This document shows, piece by piece, positions 35,251-45,449 of a stretch of 64,000 nucleotides of DNA (position 1 is the stretch's first letter; each line of letters opens with the position of its first letter). The notes under the pieces were generated by a model that made no database searches, was not told the origin of the DNA, and saw only the letters and a program-made list of their open reading frames with translations. Location of the stretch: positions 64,001 through 128,000 of the forward strand of contig JAQFVV010006733.1 in assembly GCA_028023455.1 (NCBI GenBank), in the 5' to 3' direction. A program made the position numbers and the translations under genes. The stretch is from Epiperipatus broadwayi (taxonomy: Eukaryota; Onychophora; Udeonychophora; Euonychophora; Peripatidae).

Positions 35251-35450
35251 ATGATGTTTCTTGATCTTAAACTCAGAGATAAAAAGCCAATAAACTCACC
35301 ATAATGGCTAATGCATGTTGGTGAGCAGCCCATCTATGTTTTTATTTTATATGAATAATATCACATAGTAATAACAGCTGCAATGATGAAAACATATGAA
35401 TGGACATTAGGAATTCCATTAAGGGGAATCAAAGGATCTTCTTTCAGATT

Positions 35451-36126
35451 ATACACTAACACTTTTCTTAAAAATAAAATGATTTTAAAAAATTAAATGA
35501 CATTATCATTATCTCAGTTTGTAATCCTCCAAGTTATGTAGTAGGATCATGTGAAGGATTTCATTATTCTCCTCCATGTTTCACAATGTAACATACTTCA
35601 AAGAGAATTTCATCGGTTAAATTAAGCAATATACAACTAGCTTACAAAATCTTGTTTCTACCCAATATTTACTTATTCTAGAATTCTTGATTTAATTACA
35701 TAAATTTTAGACATAAAAACATTATAATAATTTTTATGAATATTTAGTGGTGAATTGTATAATAAATTTTTTTGTTAAAACATTTTGTTTTAATTAAAAT
35801 AAATGCTTTTCAAAAAATTATTTAACAATATAATACAATAGATAGGACATATACAATCAAACGTACAATGAATGCATCATTGATATCCAAATATATTCTT
35901 TAAGATCATTAATTATCCAAATATATTCTTTAAGATCATTAATTATCCAATGTAAAACAGATCAGTTCTTTTACCCTGTTCATTATTTTAGTTAGACAAA
36001 GCTTAATAAAATGCTCAAACATCTGGCATATTTGATAATGCTAAAATACAAAAGAGGGCAACAAAATCTGCCTATTATTTATTTATATATACTAATAATG
36101 AATACATAATAAAGGAAAATACTTAC
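35451..36126. other. AT-rich stretch with a short tandem repeat
   Basis: No gene seen. A 30-bp unit, TATCCAAATATATTCTTTAA followed by GATCATTAAT, is repeated twice at 35884-35943. Confidence 0.5.
35884..35943. repeat. Perfect 30-bp tandem duplication
   Basis: Two identical 30-bp units (35884-35913 and 35914-35943) plus 7 bp of a third. Confidence 0.9.
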
Positions 36127-36234
36127 TTAATATAAAACAGCCATACATAAAGAAGCAAACATAGTAACCAAAGAAAATGTACAGGCAGAATCTGCTCCAT
36201 TTGGTTTTGTGGAATTGGTTGTAGGTGTTATAGT
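36127..36234 (-). CDS. Candidate host exon encoding a GPI-anchor-like C terminus
   Basis: On the minus strand a poly-T tract and TAG acceptor precede base 36234, and a strong GTAAGT donor follows base 36127. The 108-nt exon is exactly 36 codons in phase 0. It reads TITPTTNSTKPNGAD, then a hydrophobic SACTFSLVTMFASLCMAVLY tail, then TAA flush with the donor. A Thr/Ser/Pro stalk, a small-residue omega-site region and a C-terminal hydrophobic stretch fit a GPI-anchor signal on a cell-surface protein. The stop would leave a 3' untranslated intron. A second frame is also open, so this is a proposal only; upstream exons were not found. Confidence 0.45.
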   Translation of the reverse strand, partial: TITPTTNSTKPNGADSACTFSLVTMFASLCMAVLY

Positions 36235-36789
36235 CTAAAAAAAAAAAAACATTATTAAATGTAAGCAAGAGTATTGCAATTAAAAACAAAATAGAGATAG
36301 TAATTAAAAATGTAATTTCTGCTACACATTTAATTAACAGAAAACCTTTAACTGAATTTCCAGCAACTTCTAAAATTTTAGTTCAAGCTTGATATACATT
36401 TTTTCATTAATGATACATTAAATATTTTATTAAATGCTATATACAATTATCTCAAATATCTATATATAAAAAGATATACTTAATTCATATATTTAAAGTG
36501 GCAATTCTCGACTTATGTCAAAAGTTGTTAGAAGTAAAACAAAACTTTTATCCACAATTACATGATATCTGGTAAAATGAATATACCCACAGAAAAGGTA
36601 GCTTTTTAAAAAATATTTAGTTTATCACTGCCTGGAATGCTTTCAATATATTTCGTATATCATATTCATGGCATATAGTGGTGTCTAAAAAATAAAATTA
36701 CATAAACACACCTCTATGTCATCTACTGTAAGCTTTAGTAATTAATAGACACCAGATGATAGTGCTTAATAAATTCCTATCCTGAGCTT
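36235..36789. other. AT-rich stretch upstream of the candidate exon
   Basis: No further exon was identified on either strand. Confidence 0.35.
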
Positions 36790-36865
36790 GCTTTTCTATC
36801 CAATATCCCCAGACTAGTTTCAAGCTTTATGGCTTTCATCAGTGAGAAGCTTTGGGTCTTTGAAC
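36790..36865 (-). repeat. Family A repeat fragment
   Basis: A short non-inverted family A segment includes the best-preserved ribozyme of the family (see 36806-36849) and the flanking GGGATATTGG on the minus strand. Confidence 0.7.
36806..36849 (-). ncRNA. Minimal type I hammerhead ribozyme, family A, best copy
   Basis: On the minus strand stem I 5' strand TTCTCA (36848-36843) is followed by CTGATGA (36842-36836), stem II AAGC/GCTT with loop CATAAA (36835-36822), GAAAC (36821-36817), loop TA, GTC (36814-36812), and stem I 3' strand TGGGGA. All core bases are present, stem II has four perfect pairs and stem I six pairs including G-U. Cleavage is predicted after the C at 36812. A 2-bp stem III suggests it may work better as a dimer, as proposed for such minimal forms in Penelope-like elements. 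Confidence 0.8.
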
Positions 36866-38511
36866 AGCACATAGTAAATATATTGAAAGCACACTAGGCA
36901 GTAGTTAAATATTTAAAAAACTACATTTTCTGTGGTATATTCATTTTACCAGCTATTTCGTTGACTCAAAAAAGAAGAAAATTAATAACAATTGAATCAC
37001 TTACATGGTTTTTAGAATTTTTTTTACCCATCATAAATTCTTATTAATAGTGTAATAAACTTCTTGGATATAATATGGTAGACCAATTAGCATTAAAGTA
37101 GAAAGAAAAGACAAATGTCATTTGTGTTGATCAAGTATTATCATTGAATCAAATGTCCGATATCAACTTACCTTCACTTGTTTCAAGCAGAGAACAAATT
37201 TGTGGTTTTAATTAATATATATGTTTACTTTTAATGAATAGTATACAATTTTAATAATGCTTTATATTAAATATAACAGAAAAACATTTTAATGTATATT
37301 AGGCTGAACATTAATCCAGAAAACATTTAATGTTCAAGTCCATCACTACCACTGATATTGCAATAATGGACTTATATAAAAAGTTTTAGGACAGAAAGAG
37401 CATTGACCCTATTTGACAACTAGGTGCATGTGCCGAATCCCATATTGCAAATGTCTCTCCAAACTTTTTCATTAATGTTAGAGCTATTCATATAGCAGTT
37501 TTTGAAAATGTTAAAACCCTGTTAATGATCCATAGAATTAATTCAGAATATGCATATATTCTTCTTCTCAGCTTTTAGTATACATCAATTTAAAAACTAT
37601 ATATATATATATTTTAAAAGTCAAAATTTATATTAAAACATTTGCCAATTGTGCATTTGGGTTTACCTAACAACCTTTTTTGAAAATCATTAGAGGTTTT
37701 GCTAGGAAAGAATAAAAATATTATTAATTTAAAAGATTTTGCAGTGTTTGTTACTTTTAAAAAAAATTATACTTCGATTATAACAGGTAATGAAATAAAT
37801 AAAGAAATTATCTAATATTTTATGCTTTTTTAAAAATAAGAAATTGCAAATGTAAAATCATTATATATTAGAAAACATTTTTTTTTCTTTTAGCTCCATT
37901 TACAGCAAATTTGAGTAATCAATATTTATTAGATGTTAGTGTAATTTAACCTTCATTCCCAGGCCAATTTTTTGACTTTCACCTCTTAACGAGGTCTTTG
38001 GATTCAACACTGAAATGGAATCAGAAACTCGTCTAGGGATTATATTGTGTTACCATATAGTAACTAATAATTACTCAAGCTTAAAATAGTTGTTGCTAGA
38101 ATAAGGAAAGGAGAAATACTCATTTTTTGTAGGCTGAAACAATCAACTGTTGTTTACATTGGTTTCTTAATAACATCTATCATGATCTGTTGTTTTATTA
38201 CATAAATTTTACATTCAACCAAATTATCTAAATATTTATTTTACTACTGATTTGATATTAGAAAAAAAAAACTTTAATTAATAAAAAGGGGTTTGTGATA
38301 TAGCAAAATATAGGTGGCCCTGTTCAATGAATAGTGAAAGCCATTTCATATTATTATACATTGTTATTTTTTAACAGACCAATAACATTCATTTGACTAA
38401 TCCAGGTTACTCTATGAATTTTACCCTCTAGCTAAGAAACCATTTACTAACCCCTATTTACTGTAATAAATAGTCTATTTATATAACTTCAAAAAGCAGT
38501 TTGCTGTTACT
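36866..38511. other. AT-rich stretch with one degenerate family A trace
   Basis: No gene seen. Near 37955-38045 the words CATTCCCAGGCCAATTTTTTG and ATCAGAAACTCGTCTAGGGA resemble two halves of decayed family A motifs in opposite orientation. Confidence 0.4.
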
Positions 38512-38539
38512 TGAAAGGAGACCCTTTGATTCCACTTAG

Positions 38540-38916
38540 AAGCCTGGTGCCCACAGACCAATTTACGTGTGCCCGCCGCTATCCGAACATGATAAAAAAT
38601 TATTTATCTGATACAAATAAATTTAATTTTTAAAATTTCTTATAAATTATTGTATTATATTGTAATCAAATTGTAGGGCATACTATACTTTTACAGCTTA
38701 AAAATATAAACGTTAATTATATGTTAAAATTTCATTTTTGAAATAAATATTTTTTTGTACATTATGTGTATTATTAACAATATCCAACTATAAATTTACA
38801 TTGAAAAAATAAATGGTACCCACCATCTGGTTGAAAAAACTAAATGGTGCCCACTACCTGGCCGGTATTATAGAATGTGCTCTTAAGTGCAAAAAGGTTG
38901 GGGACCCCTGCCTTAA
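38540..38916. mobile_element. hAT-type element remnant nested in RTE copy A
   Basis: The right end is the complement of CAGGGGTCCCCAACCTTTTT, a terminal sequence typical of many animal hAT elements. The left end lacks the matching terminus and begins directly at GGTGCCCACAGACC, so it was truncated or deleted. Subterminal GGTGCCCAC words occur in both halves. Sequence on either side rejoins the RTE 5' region as seen in copy C, showing it landed inside the RTE. No transposase ORF. Confidence 0.7.
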
Positions 38917-39394
38917 AGAAACAGATCAAGACAAATTACTAAACTTCTAATGTCCACTTCATATATTCTTCTTGTTGCAGCTGTTATTACTATGTGATTA
39001 TTTATATAGTATACAAACATGGATGGATTGTTCACCAACATGCATTAGTTCAGAGTGATGAGTTTATTGGCTTTTTATCTCTAAGTTTAAGATCAAGAAA
39101 CACCATGGTCTTTCTTCTTAGTTACTTGATAAGGCAGAATGAATGTGTGAGTGAATAAAAAAAAAATTTCTAATAGATAATCATAACAGACAAAATTAAA
39201 GCATGGCACTTATTCCCAGGAGGCTGTAAAGCCACCAGCCAAGGCAACAGTTGGTGGCTGAAGGGTGGAGGGTACTAAAAATCTCTTGATTGTGGACACA
39301 GGCTGCCATTTGATGATGATTTTATATTTAGGTACTTACAACTGAAGATCCCTTTCAAGTGAAGGGAGATTGCATGAATTGGAAGAAAAACTGC

Positions 39395-40155
39395 TTCATA
39401 TTAAACGTGACATTGTTGGAATTTATGAAGTTAAAAGAAAAGGTGACAAGACAATTGGATTTTAAAAAGTGGACATATACTCTACTACAAAGGTACAAAT
39501 ATTGGAAGTACAAGTGGAGCAGGATTTATTATAAATAAAAAGTGGAAGAACAATATTGTGAAGATATCTGATGTTGTATCAGACAGGATGGCAAGATTAG
39601 TTATTCAATTTAATAGCAGATACTAAATGCAGATAATTCAGGTTTATGTCCCAACAAGTTCTCATACTGATGAAGTAGTAGAGGATTTTTATGTTGATGT
39701 ACAAAAGGCTTTTGATCAGACTAAACATTTTAAAATTGTTATGCAAGACTTTAATGCTAGAATTGGTAAACAAATGAAAGATGCAGGTGATCTAAGTAAA
39801 TTTGGTTATGGTAATAGAAATGAGAGAGGCTATAGACTTGAGGAGTTTGCAGGAAAAAAAAAATCTTTATATTATGAATTCTTTTTTTTTTTTTTTGAAA
39901 AAAAATGTTAAAAGGAAATGGACATGGAAACATCCAAATGAAGATACAGCAGAATTGGATTATATTTTGACTAACAGAAAATACATATTTCAAGATTGTA
40001 ATGTCCTTAATAAATTCAATATAGGAAGTGATCATCGATTTGTAAGATGTAAGATACGTATTAAAGCAAAATTACAGGGACAAAAATTATTAAGAAAAAC
40101 AATATTTATAGTTGATATTCCTAATCTTCAGAAACATTCTATGAATTTAAATTAG
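39395..40155 (+). pseudogene. RTE AP endonuclease domain, copy A
   Basis: Blocks in changing frames are: DIVGIYEVKRKGDK (about 39409-39450), GAGFIINKKWKNNIV (about 39515-39560), MQIIQVYVPTSSH at 39627, the catalytic QDFNARIG (about 39745-39768), KRKWTWKHPNED and ELDYILTNRKYIFQD (39912-39996), and GSDHRF near 40024. An in-frame stop before 39627 and a frame change at the T15 tract disable it. The active-site Asp, Asn and His motifs are otherwise retained. Confidence 0.8.
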
Positions 40156-40379
40156 AACTTGCAAATCGTTTTAGAGTAATAGTAGATTTTGAACATGATT
40201 CAAATTTGAATGAAATTAATAGGAAAATAACTGATACACTTTTAAAAACTGTAACAAAGTGATAGCTGGTAGAAAAAAAGCAGCAATTGACCAATAACAT
40301 TTCTACTGAAACTAGAGAATTTATGAAGAAAAGAAGGAATGTGAAGATATGTAAAAATGATGCATTAAGAAGAATTGAA

Positions 40380-41790
40380 TATCTTGAATTTTGTAAAATG
40401 ATGTATAATGTGAACAATCAAGGAAATCTGTAGAAGAGAATAAAAGTCTCAAGAGTGTAAAACAATATTTGGGTATTAGTAGGAAACTTATATCTGCAAT
40501 AAATAATGGAATTATTACTAAAAAGAGAGATGACATCATGAAATGGAGAAAAGAGTTCTATCAAAAATTATATAGTAATAAAAAACAAGTACCTCCTATA
40601 TGTATTATATCTTCTGAATTACCCAGGACTTTAAATGAAGAAGTGAGACAAGCAATCAAATTATTAAATGATGAAATTATAATCGATATATTTAAAAAAA
40701 GCAGGTAAAGAGATAGAAAAATTATTGCCAAAGTTATATAACTAAATGTCTAAATGATAAAGATGTACCAGATGAATTAAAAATGCAGTATTAATATTTA
40801 AAAAGGTGATAAAGAAGATATTAGAAATTACAGACCTATCAGTCTTTTATCAGTTTTATACAAAAGTTTTACCAAGATAATTACAACTCATCTACAGAGA
40901 AAATTGGATTTCAACCAATCAAAAGAACAAGCTGAATTTAAAAGTGGTTTTAGTATAGTAGATCACATTCAAGTATTGAGAGAAGTTATAGAAAGGACCA
41001 ATGAATATGAGTTGCCATTCTGCTTTGGATTTGTAGATTACAAAAAGGCATTTGATTCTATAAGCATTTCTTCAGTGATTAAAGCATTGGATCATCATGG
41101 TATAGAAGCAGGATATTGTCGTATTCTGAAGAATATTTATAAAAATGCAACAGCAACAATTATATTAAATAATGATACAAGGAAATAGGGTGACTCCATA
41201 TTTTTAAACCTTTTTACAGCAGTATTGCAAGAAGTATTTTGTGGATTAAAATGAGAAGCTAAAGTAGTAAAAGTAAATGGAGATTATTAAATTAAGTCAT
41301 TTACATTTTGCAGATGATGTAGTTGGTTTTTGCAAATAATGCTTCACAGTTTCAGGAAAAGTTGCAAGAGTTATCAGATAAAACTAAGAAAGTAATGTTC
41401 AATGGATTTTCTCAAAAAATGAAAATAAAGATTGATTATGATGAGTTAGAAGAAGTTAACATCAAATATTTTGGTCACATTATTCCTACAGATGGTAACA
41501 TAATGGATGAAATTAATCATAGAATTAAATTTGGTTGGAGTACTTTTAGTAGAAATAACTTAATATTAAAAGGAAATAACCCCTAGGTGCTGGAAAAGGA
41601 ATGTTTTTAATAAATGTGTTTTACCAATTTTTACTTATGGATCTGAGACTTCAAATCACTCAAAGAAATATGGAAAGATGCATGTTAGGAATAACAAGAA
41701 GAGATCAAAAATGCAATACATGGAGAACAAGCAGGTGTTAGATGAGATGGTGATAAATGGACAATTGAAATCTTAAACTGGATTTCAAAT
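40380..41790 (+). pseudogene. RTE reverse transcriptase and C-terminal region, copy A
   Basis: Segments are: a linker with MKWRKEFYQKLYSNKKQVPP (about 40540-40600); FNQSKEQAEFKSGFSIVDHI (40904 onward) leading into FVDYKKAFDSISISS (about 41030-41070); a damaged GDS(I) block (about 41185); HFADDVV with FADD at 41307-41318; and a thumb-like VNIKYFGHIIPTDGN region (about 41455-41510). The catalytic Asp pair survives but several stops and frameshifts do not allow a continuous product. Confidence 0.85.
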
Positions 41791-41960
41791 GAGTGTAAAA
41801 GACCTAGAAAGAGATCACATTTGAGATGCATAGATGAAATAAATTGTGCAGGGGTAATGTGGAGAGGCTAGTAATTGGAGATGAATTGAACTTGGAGAGA
41901 CTTTCATTCTGCAACAGACTGATAATGGTTATTGATGACGATGACTACATATGTAACAAA

Positions 41961-42630
41961 GGGAATAAAGTCATGCATTTTTCAAGAATGTGCATGCACT
42001 CACCCATAAACATTAATTTAAAAAGCTAAGTGGAACCACTTATGCTTAGAGCTTATCATTGTAAAAGTTATATATCATTAAAATAGTATATAATGTTATA
42101 CTTCAGGCACACAATAGGTTAAAGTCCTGATTTCTATATGGTGATCAAAGATTGGCTTATATAATGATAAACTTTGGTTGAGTACATGTAAATTCTTGAA
42201 AAGCACATGGCTGAAGGTTTATTCCCTTCTTTATATTAAAACCCTTACTTAATAAACAAACTAGGTTAGTTATGGGGAAAAAAATTATAAGCCTAATAAA
42301 CAAGAATCACAAACCATTATGTGCACAAAATACTTATGCTTTCCTCAGTAACATCTTAAAAAACATGAGTAGTTGCTCATATTTTGCCAAGAATTAGGAA
42401 TTTTTGGTTATTCTTGAATCGTTTCAGTTAGTCATCCAATATAGAACAATAAATGAGCATCTTTTCTTAGTTGGAGGATTTAAGTAACTTGCATTGACAG
42501 CATAATACTTGCTGCCATATTAATTATAAAGATACAATGGCTGACATGATACAACTTTGATCTTTTTTGAAAGTTGCCACATATTATATATATCTATTAA
42601 GATGTGATATGTTGGACTATTTCCACCATT
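41961..42630. other. AT-rich flank, nothing recognised
   Basis: No feature supported between the RTE 3' end and the inverted-repeat element. Confidence 0.4.
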
Positions 42631-42736
42631 TATGAGTAAATGTTGAATGTATAGAAAATTTTAAACTTTGTTTAAACTTTCCAAATACAAACAACTTGTT
42701 AGTAATAACACACAAATAGACAATACAGGTTAGTAA

Positions 42737-42795
42737 TTACACAACGTTTCGAGTAATATTATTCTCCATTCTTCTTCAGGTGTTACTGGCCTATA
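42737..42795 (-). ncRNA. Possible degenerate hammerhead-like motif
   Basis: On the minus strand CTGAAGA (position 7 of CUGANGA is free), a 22-nt stem II region and GAAACGTT are flanked by a possible stem I (GTAACAC with GTGTAAT, four consecutive pairs). Stem II does not pair in register and stem III would have no loop, so this is likely a degraded relative of hammerhead ends and may be inactive. Confidence 0.35.
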
Positions 42796-42811
42796 TACAC
42801 AGTGACAATAT

Positions 42812-42942
42812 TTGCTTAGAAGTTGAACTCGCACCTTTAGATTCTTGAATATTGAATTTAAGGCAAACACTCTACCAACTGAACTATTCTGTCAAAGGAA
42901 TTTAAGGCAAATACTCTACCAACTGAGCTATTCTGTCAAAGG
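42812..42942 (-). repeat. tRNA-like SINE head with duplicated A-box segment
   Basis: On the minus strand GACAGAATAGCTCAGTTGGTA includes the canonical tRNA A-box context, here duplicated in tandem (about 42856-42898 and 42899-42942, the second copy nearer the consensus). A B-box-like GAGTTCAACTTC follows (about 42821-42832). Two promoter starts in tandem within an inverted-repeat element are unusual. Confidence 0.6.
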
Positions 42943-43050
42943 CTACTAACCTGTATTGTCTATTTGTGTGTTATTACTAACATGTTGTTTGTATTTGGAA
43001 AGTTTAAAAAAAGTTTAAAATTTTCTATACATTCAACATTCACTCATATA

Positions 43051-45149
43051 TATCTATTGTTTTATTTTTTGTTTTTGCCTTTAAAAAATGCAGAAGAGGG
43101 GGAAGAGAGGATATTGCAAATGAAGAAACAATAATGAATAAATAATTTAATCACAAATATAAAGTGCTATATATTATGTAAAGTACTTAAAACTATTGGT
43201 AAGACCTGAGAATAATAGTTTATAAATGTAATTATTTAATCGAAGCAAATAAAGAAATTAAGTAATTTAGATATCTTAAATAGTCAGAAGTGAAAATGTG
43301 TGGCTTATCTAGATAAACAATCCATCCATAATACTGAATAGTAAAATACCCATTACAACATTTACACTTACATACATTATAACCAAAATGCTGATTTAAC
43401 AAACAAATATAATTTCCTATCTAGCAGTGTAGCTAAGAAATGCAAGGAATAGCTAATGATTGCAGCCAGATGTAACAAAAAAACCAAACTAAACTAAAAA
43501 ATGTTTTTGTTTTCAGTAATGTATTTTCATCAAATTCTTAATGTGTTAAAATTATAAGTACAGTACTGAATCTTTTCACAGAGGAATTTAAAAAATAATC
43601 AAATGGTTTGTTGTTTGGAAGTTCATATAAAGTTCAAGCAATGGAAGTAACAAAATTGATGTAGGATCCATGGATCTTGCCATGCTCTACAACTGCCATA
43701 ATTTTAAAAGTTTTAATACTAAAAGAATAAAATCAAAAATTTAACATTTTGAAATTGGTAGGAGGGAAACTTTTGAGATTTTTACAATCGGGCCAAATTT
43801 TTGTAGCCATGTTACTGAATTTTTCAAATTTTTGTAGCCATGTTACTGAATTTTTCGGGAAGTTTGAAGAAAAACAAAACGATGACAACTTGTTTAAAAT
43901 TTACAATGCATCAATAAACACAATATCCATTTTCATAATAGTAGGCAACATATCATACTTCAAATAATATTTATAATCTATAAATGTTTCCTAATTACAT
44001 ATACATACAACAATCCGTTCATTTGCATTGCAAAGTAAAAAATAAATAGATTGAAAAAATCTAATTTTTATTTCCATTAAAATCATTTAAAACAAATTAT
44101 TTTAAAAAATGTCACTTTAACCAATATTAAAATATACAATATTCTACAAAAGGGTGTAACCATTTAGCTAGAAATATCTAGACGTTAAGTCAGTATATAA
44201 TTATTATCATAAAAAGCTTTTTGTTAATAAAAATGTTTTATACTTCTTCACAGTAAATGCTAGCTTTAAAAGCATTGTTAATTAACTCCTGTGAACACTC
44301 AAATGTCGCATACCACGCCAACACAGGCGGCGCATGTGTGTGTCTATATATTAACTATCAGATAATTTTATTTGTTCAAATACAACTTAATATTAATAAA
44401 CTATAAGTCTCTCAATCAAGATAGAATGATACTTGATCAACATTGACCATATAATTTGCTATTGTTTGAGTTTTGCTATTTGTTTTATTGTTTGCCATCT
44501 TTATTTTTTAAAAGCCATTATAAGCTCTGCTATTTGTTTCACATTTAACAATAAGAAAATGTATAAAATAACTCATTTTAATACTCATCACTAAAGCAAA
44601 ACACTTGTGTCTTTATTGACTTACAATGAAACCAGTTTGTTATCTCTCTAAAAACTACTAACCATTTAATAATAGCCTTAGGGTCTACATAAGTATGCTC
44701 CTCTGAGAAGTGAGTTAAAATTGTCATACTAATGTATATGTCATACTACTATTTAATCACTCTTTTTTTATTGCAGACACCATATCAATTTTTCCAAATT
44801 AATCTGGGAACCTTTATTCATTAAATAAAATAATTAAATATCTACTTAATGACTGATACTGAATGGCTGGCAATGTTGAGCTTGGCATGGTGTATGCATA
44901 TATTGAAACTTGTTTGTGGTCAGTCTCAATATGAACATGTAGGTAGCATGGAAGGTAAATGTATTATCTATAGATATAATCACAATAAATTAATCATACT
45001 AGATAAACATTACTTTTAAGAGCTAATGAATCCAAGATCAGATTTTTAATAAAATTTAAAAAACTGGAACTGTGTTCAAATTAACAGTTTCAAAATCTGA
45101 AAAAGTTGTTATTTTTATGGACAAACTGTTCCCATTCATTCAATCATCA
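43051..45149. other. AT-rich stretch with a small tandem repeat
   Basis: No gene recognised. A 31-bp unit beginning AAATTTTTGTAGCCATGTTA is repeated at 43795-43825 and 43826-43856, and accounts for the repetitive part of the short ORF at 43749-43967. Confidence 0.45.
43795..43856. repeat. Perfect 31-bp tandem duplication
   Basis: Two identical consecutive units. Confidence 0.9.
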
Positions 45150-45440
45150 TGTCGTTTTTTTTTTTTAAATTAAATTTTCCAACATCCAGCCAAAGTTTTT
45201 CTTGTTAACCATTTTCTGAACATTTTCAACATTGGATTTTCAAATAAATCTAATCAAATTACACAGCCATAATAAACTAGACTGATAATTCTGGTTTTTC
45301 CAATAATCTAATTTAAAACTGCCATTATCCCTTTCCCATTTTTATCATCCAGCTTTCACATCCCTAAGTAAATAGAGGAAGTTTGTATGACTAATGTCTT
45401 GATTTTTTTACACCAGATCATTTTACTGTAGTCAATTAAT
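45150..45440 (-). pseudogene. Possible LINE C-terminal fragment
   Basis: Minus-strand residues such as GKTRIISLVYYGCVI, followed by LDLFENPMLKMFRKW and a Lys/Arg-rich stretch, resemble the C-terminal region of jockey-type LINEs. It abuts the 3' end of RTE copy C and has stops. Assignment is tentative. Confidence 0.35.
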
Positions 45441-45449
45441 GGCAAAATA

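Larger units (their letters stand above)
32335..35450 (-). mobile_element. RTE-clade LINE, copy B, near full length, decayed
   Basis: The element reads on the minus strand from a 5' region near 35450 to a 3' end near 32335 (complement of ATTTATCAATCCACTGCAGG). The 5' region, endonuclease, RT, C-terminal region and 3' tail align in order with copies A (38512-41960) and C (45450-51080). The RTE assignment rests on the single-ORF layout with an N-terminal AP endonuclease, the QGDSISP and FADD boxes, and the short 3' end. Multiple frameshifts make it inactive. It lies in what may be the intron of a host gene. Confidence 0.85.
38512..41960 (+). mobile_element. RTE-clade LINE, copy A, near full length, decayed
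   Basis: Similarity to copies B and C starts at TTGAAAGGAGACCCTTTGAT (38512) and ends near ATAATGGTTATTGATGACGA (41925-41945). The 5' untranslated part shares GCAGCTGTTATTACTATGTG with both other copies. A hAT remnant (about 38540-38916) interrupts this 5' part. Endonuclease and RT follow in several frames. There are frameshifts at a T15 tract (39882-39896) and elsewhere. Confidence 0.85.
42631..43050. repeat. Inverted-repeat element, 105-bp arms, with tRNA-like interior
   Basis: Left arm 42631-42735 and right arm 42946-43050 are nearly perfect reverse complements (shared AACACACAAATAGACAATAC and complement). The 210-bp interior carries tRNA A-box-like sequences and a ribozyme-like motif, both on the minus strand. 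Flanks share TATATATCTATT. No transposase is present. It may be a composite SINE foldback. Confidence 0.8.

Noticed and set aside
39757-40539. Minus-strand hydrophobic ORFs
   Set aside because: Antisense shadows of RTE copy A.
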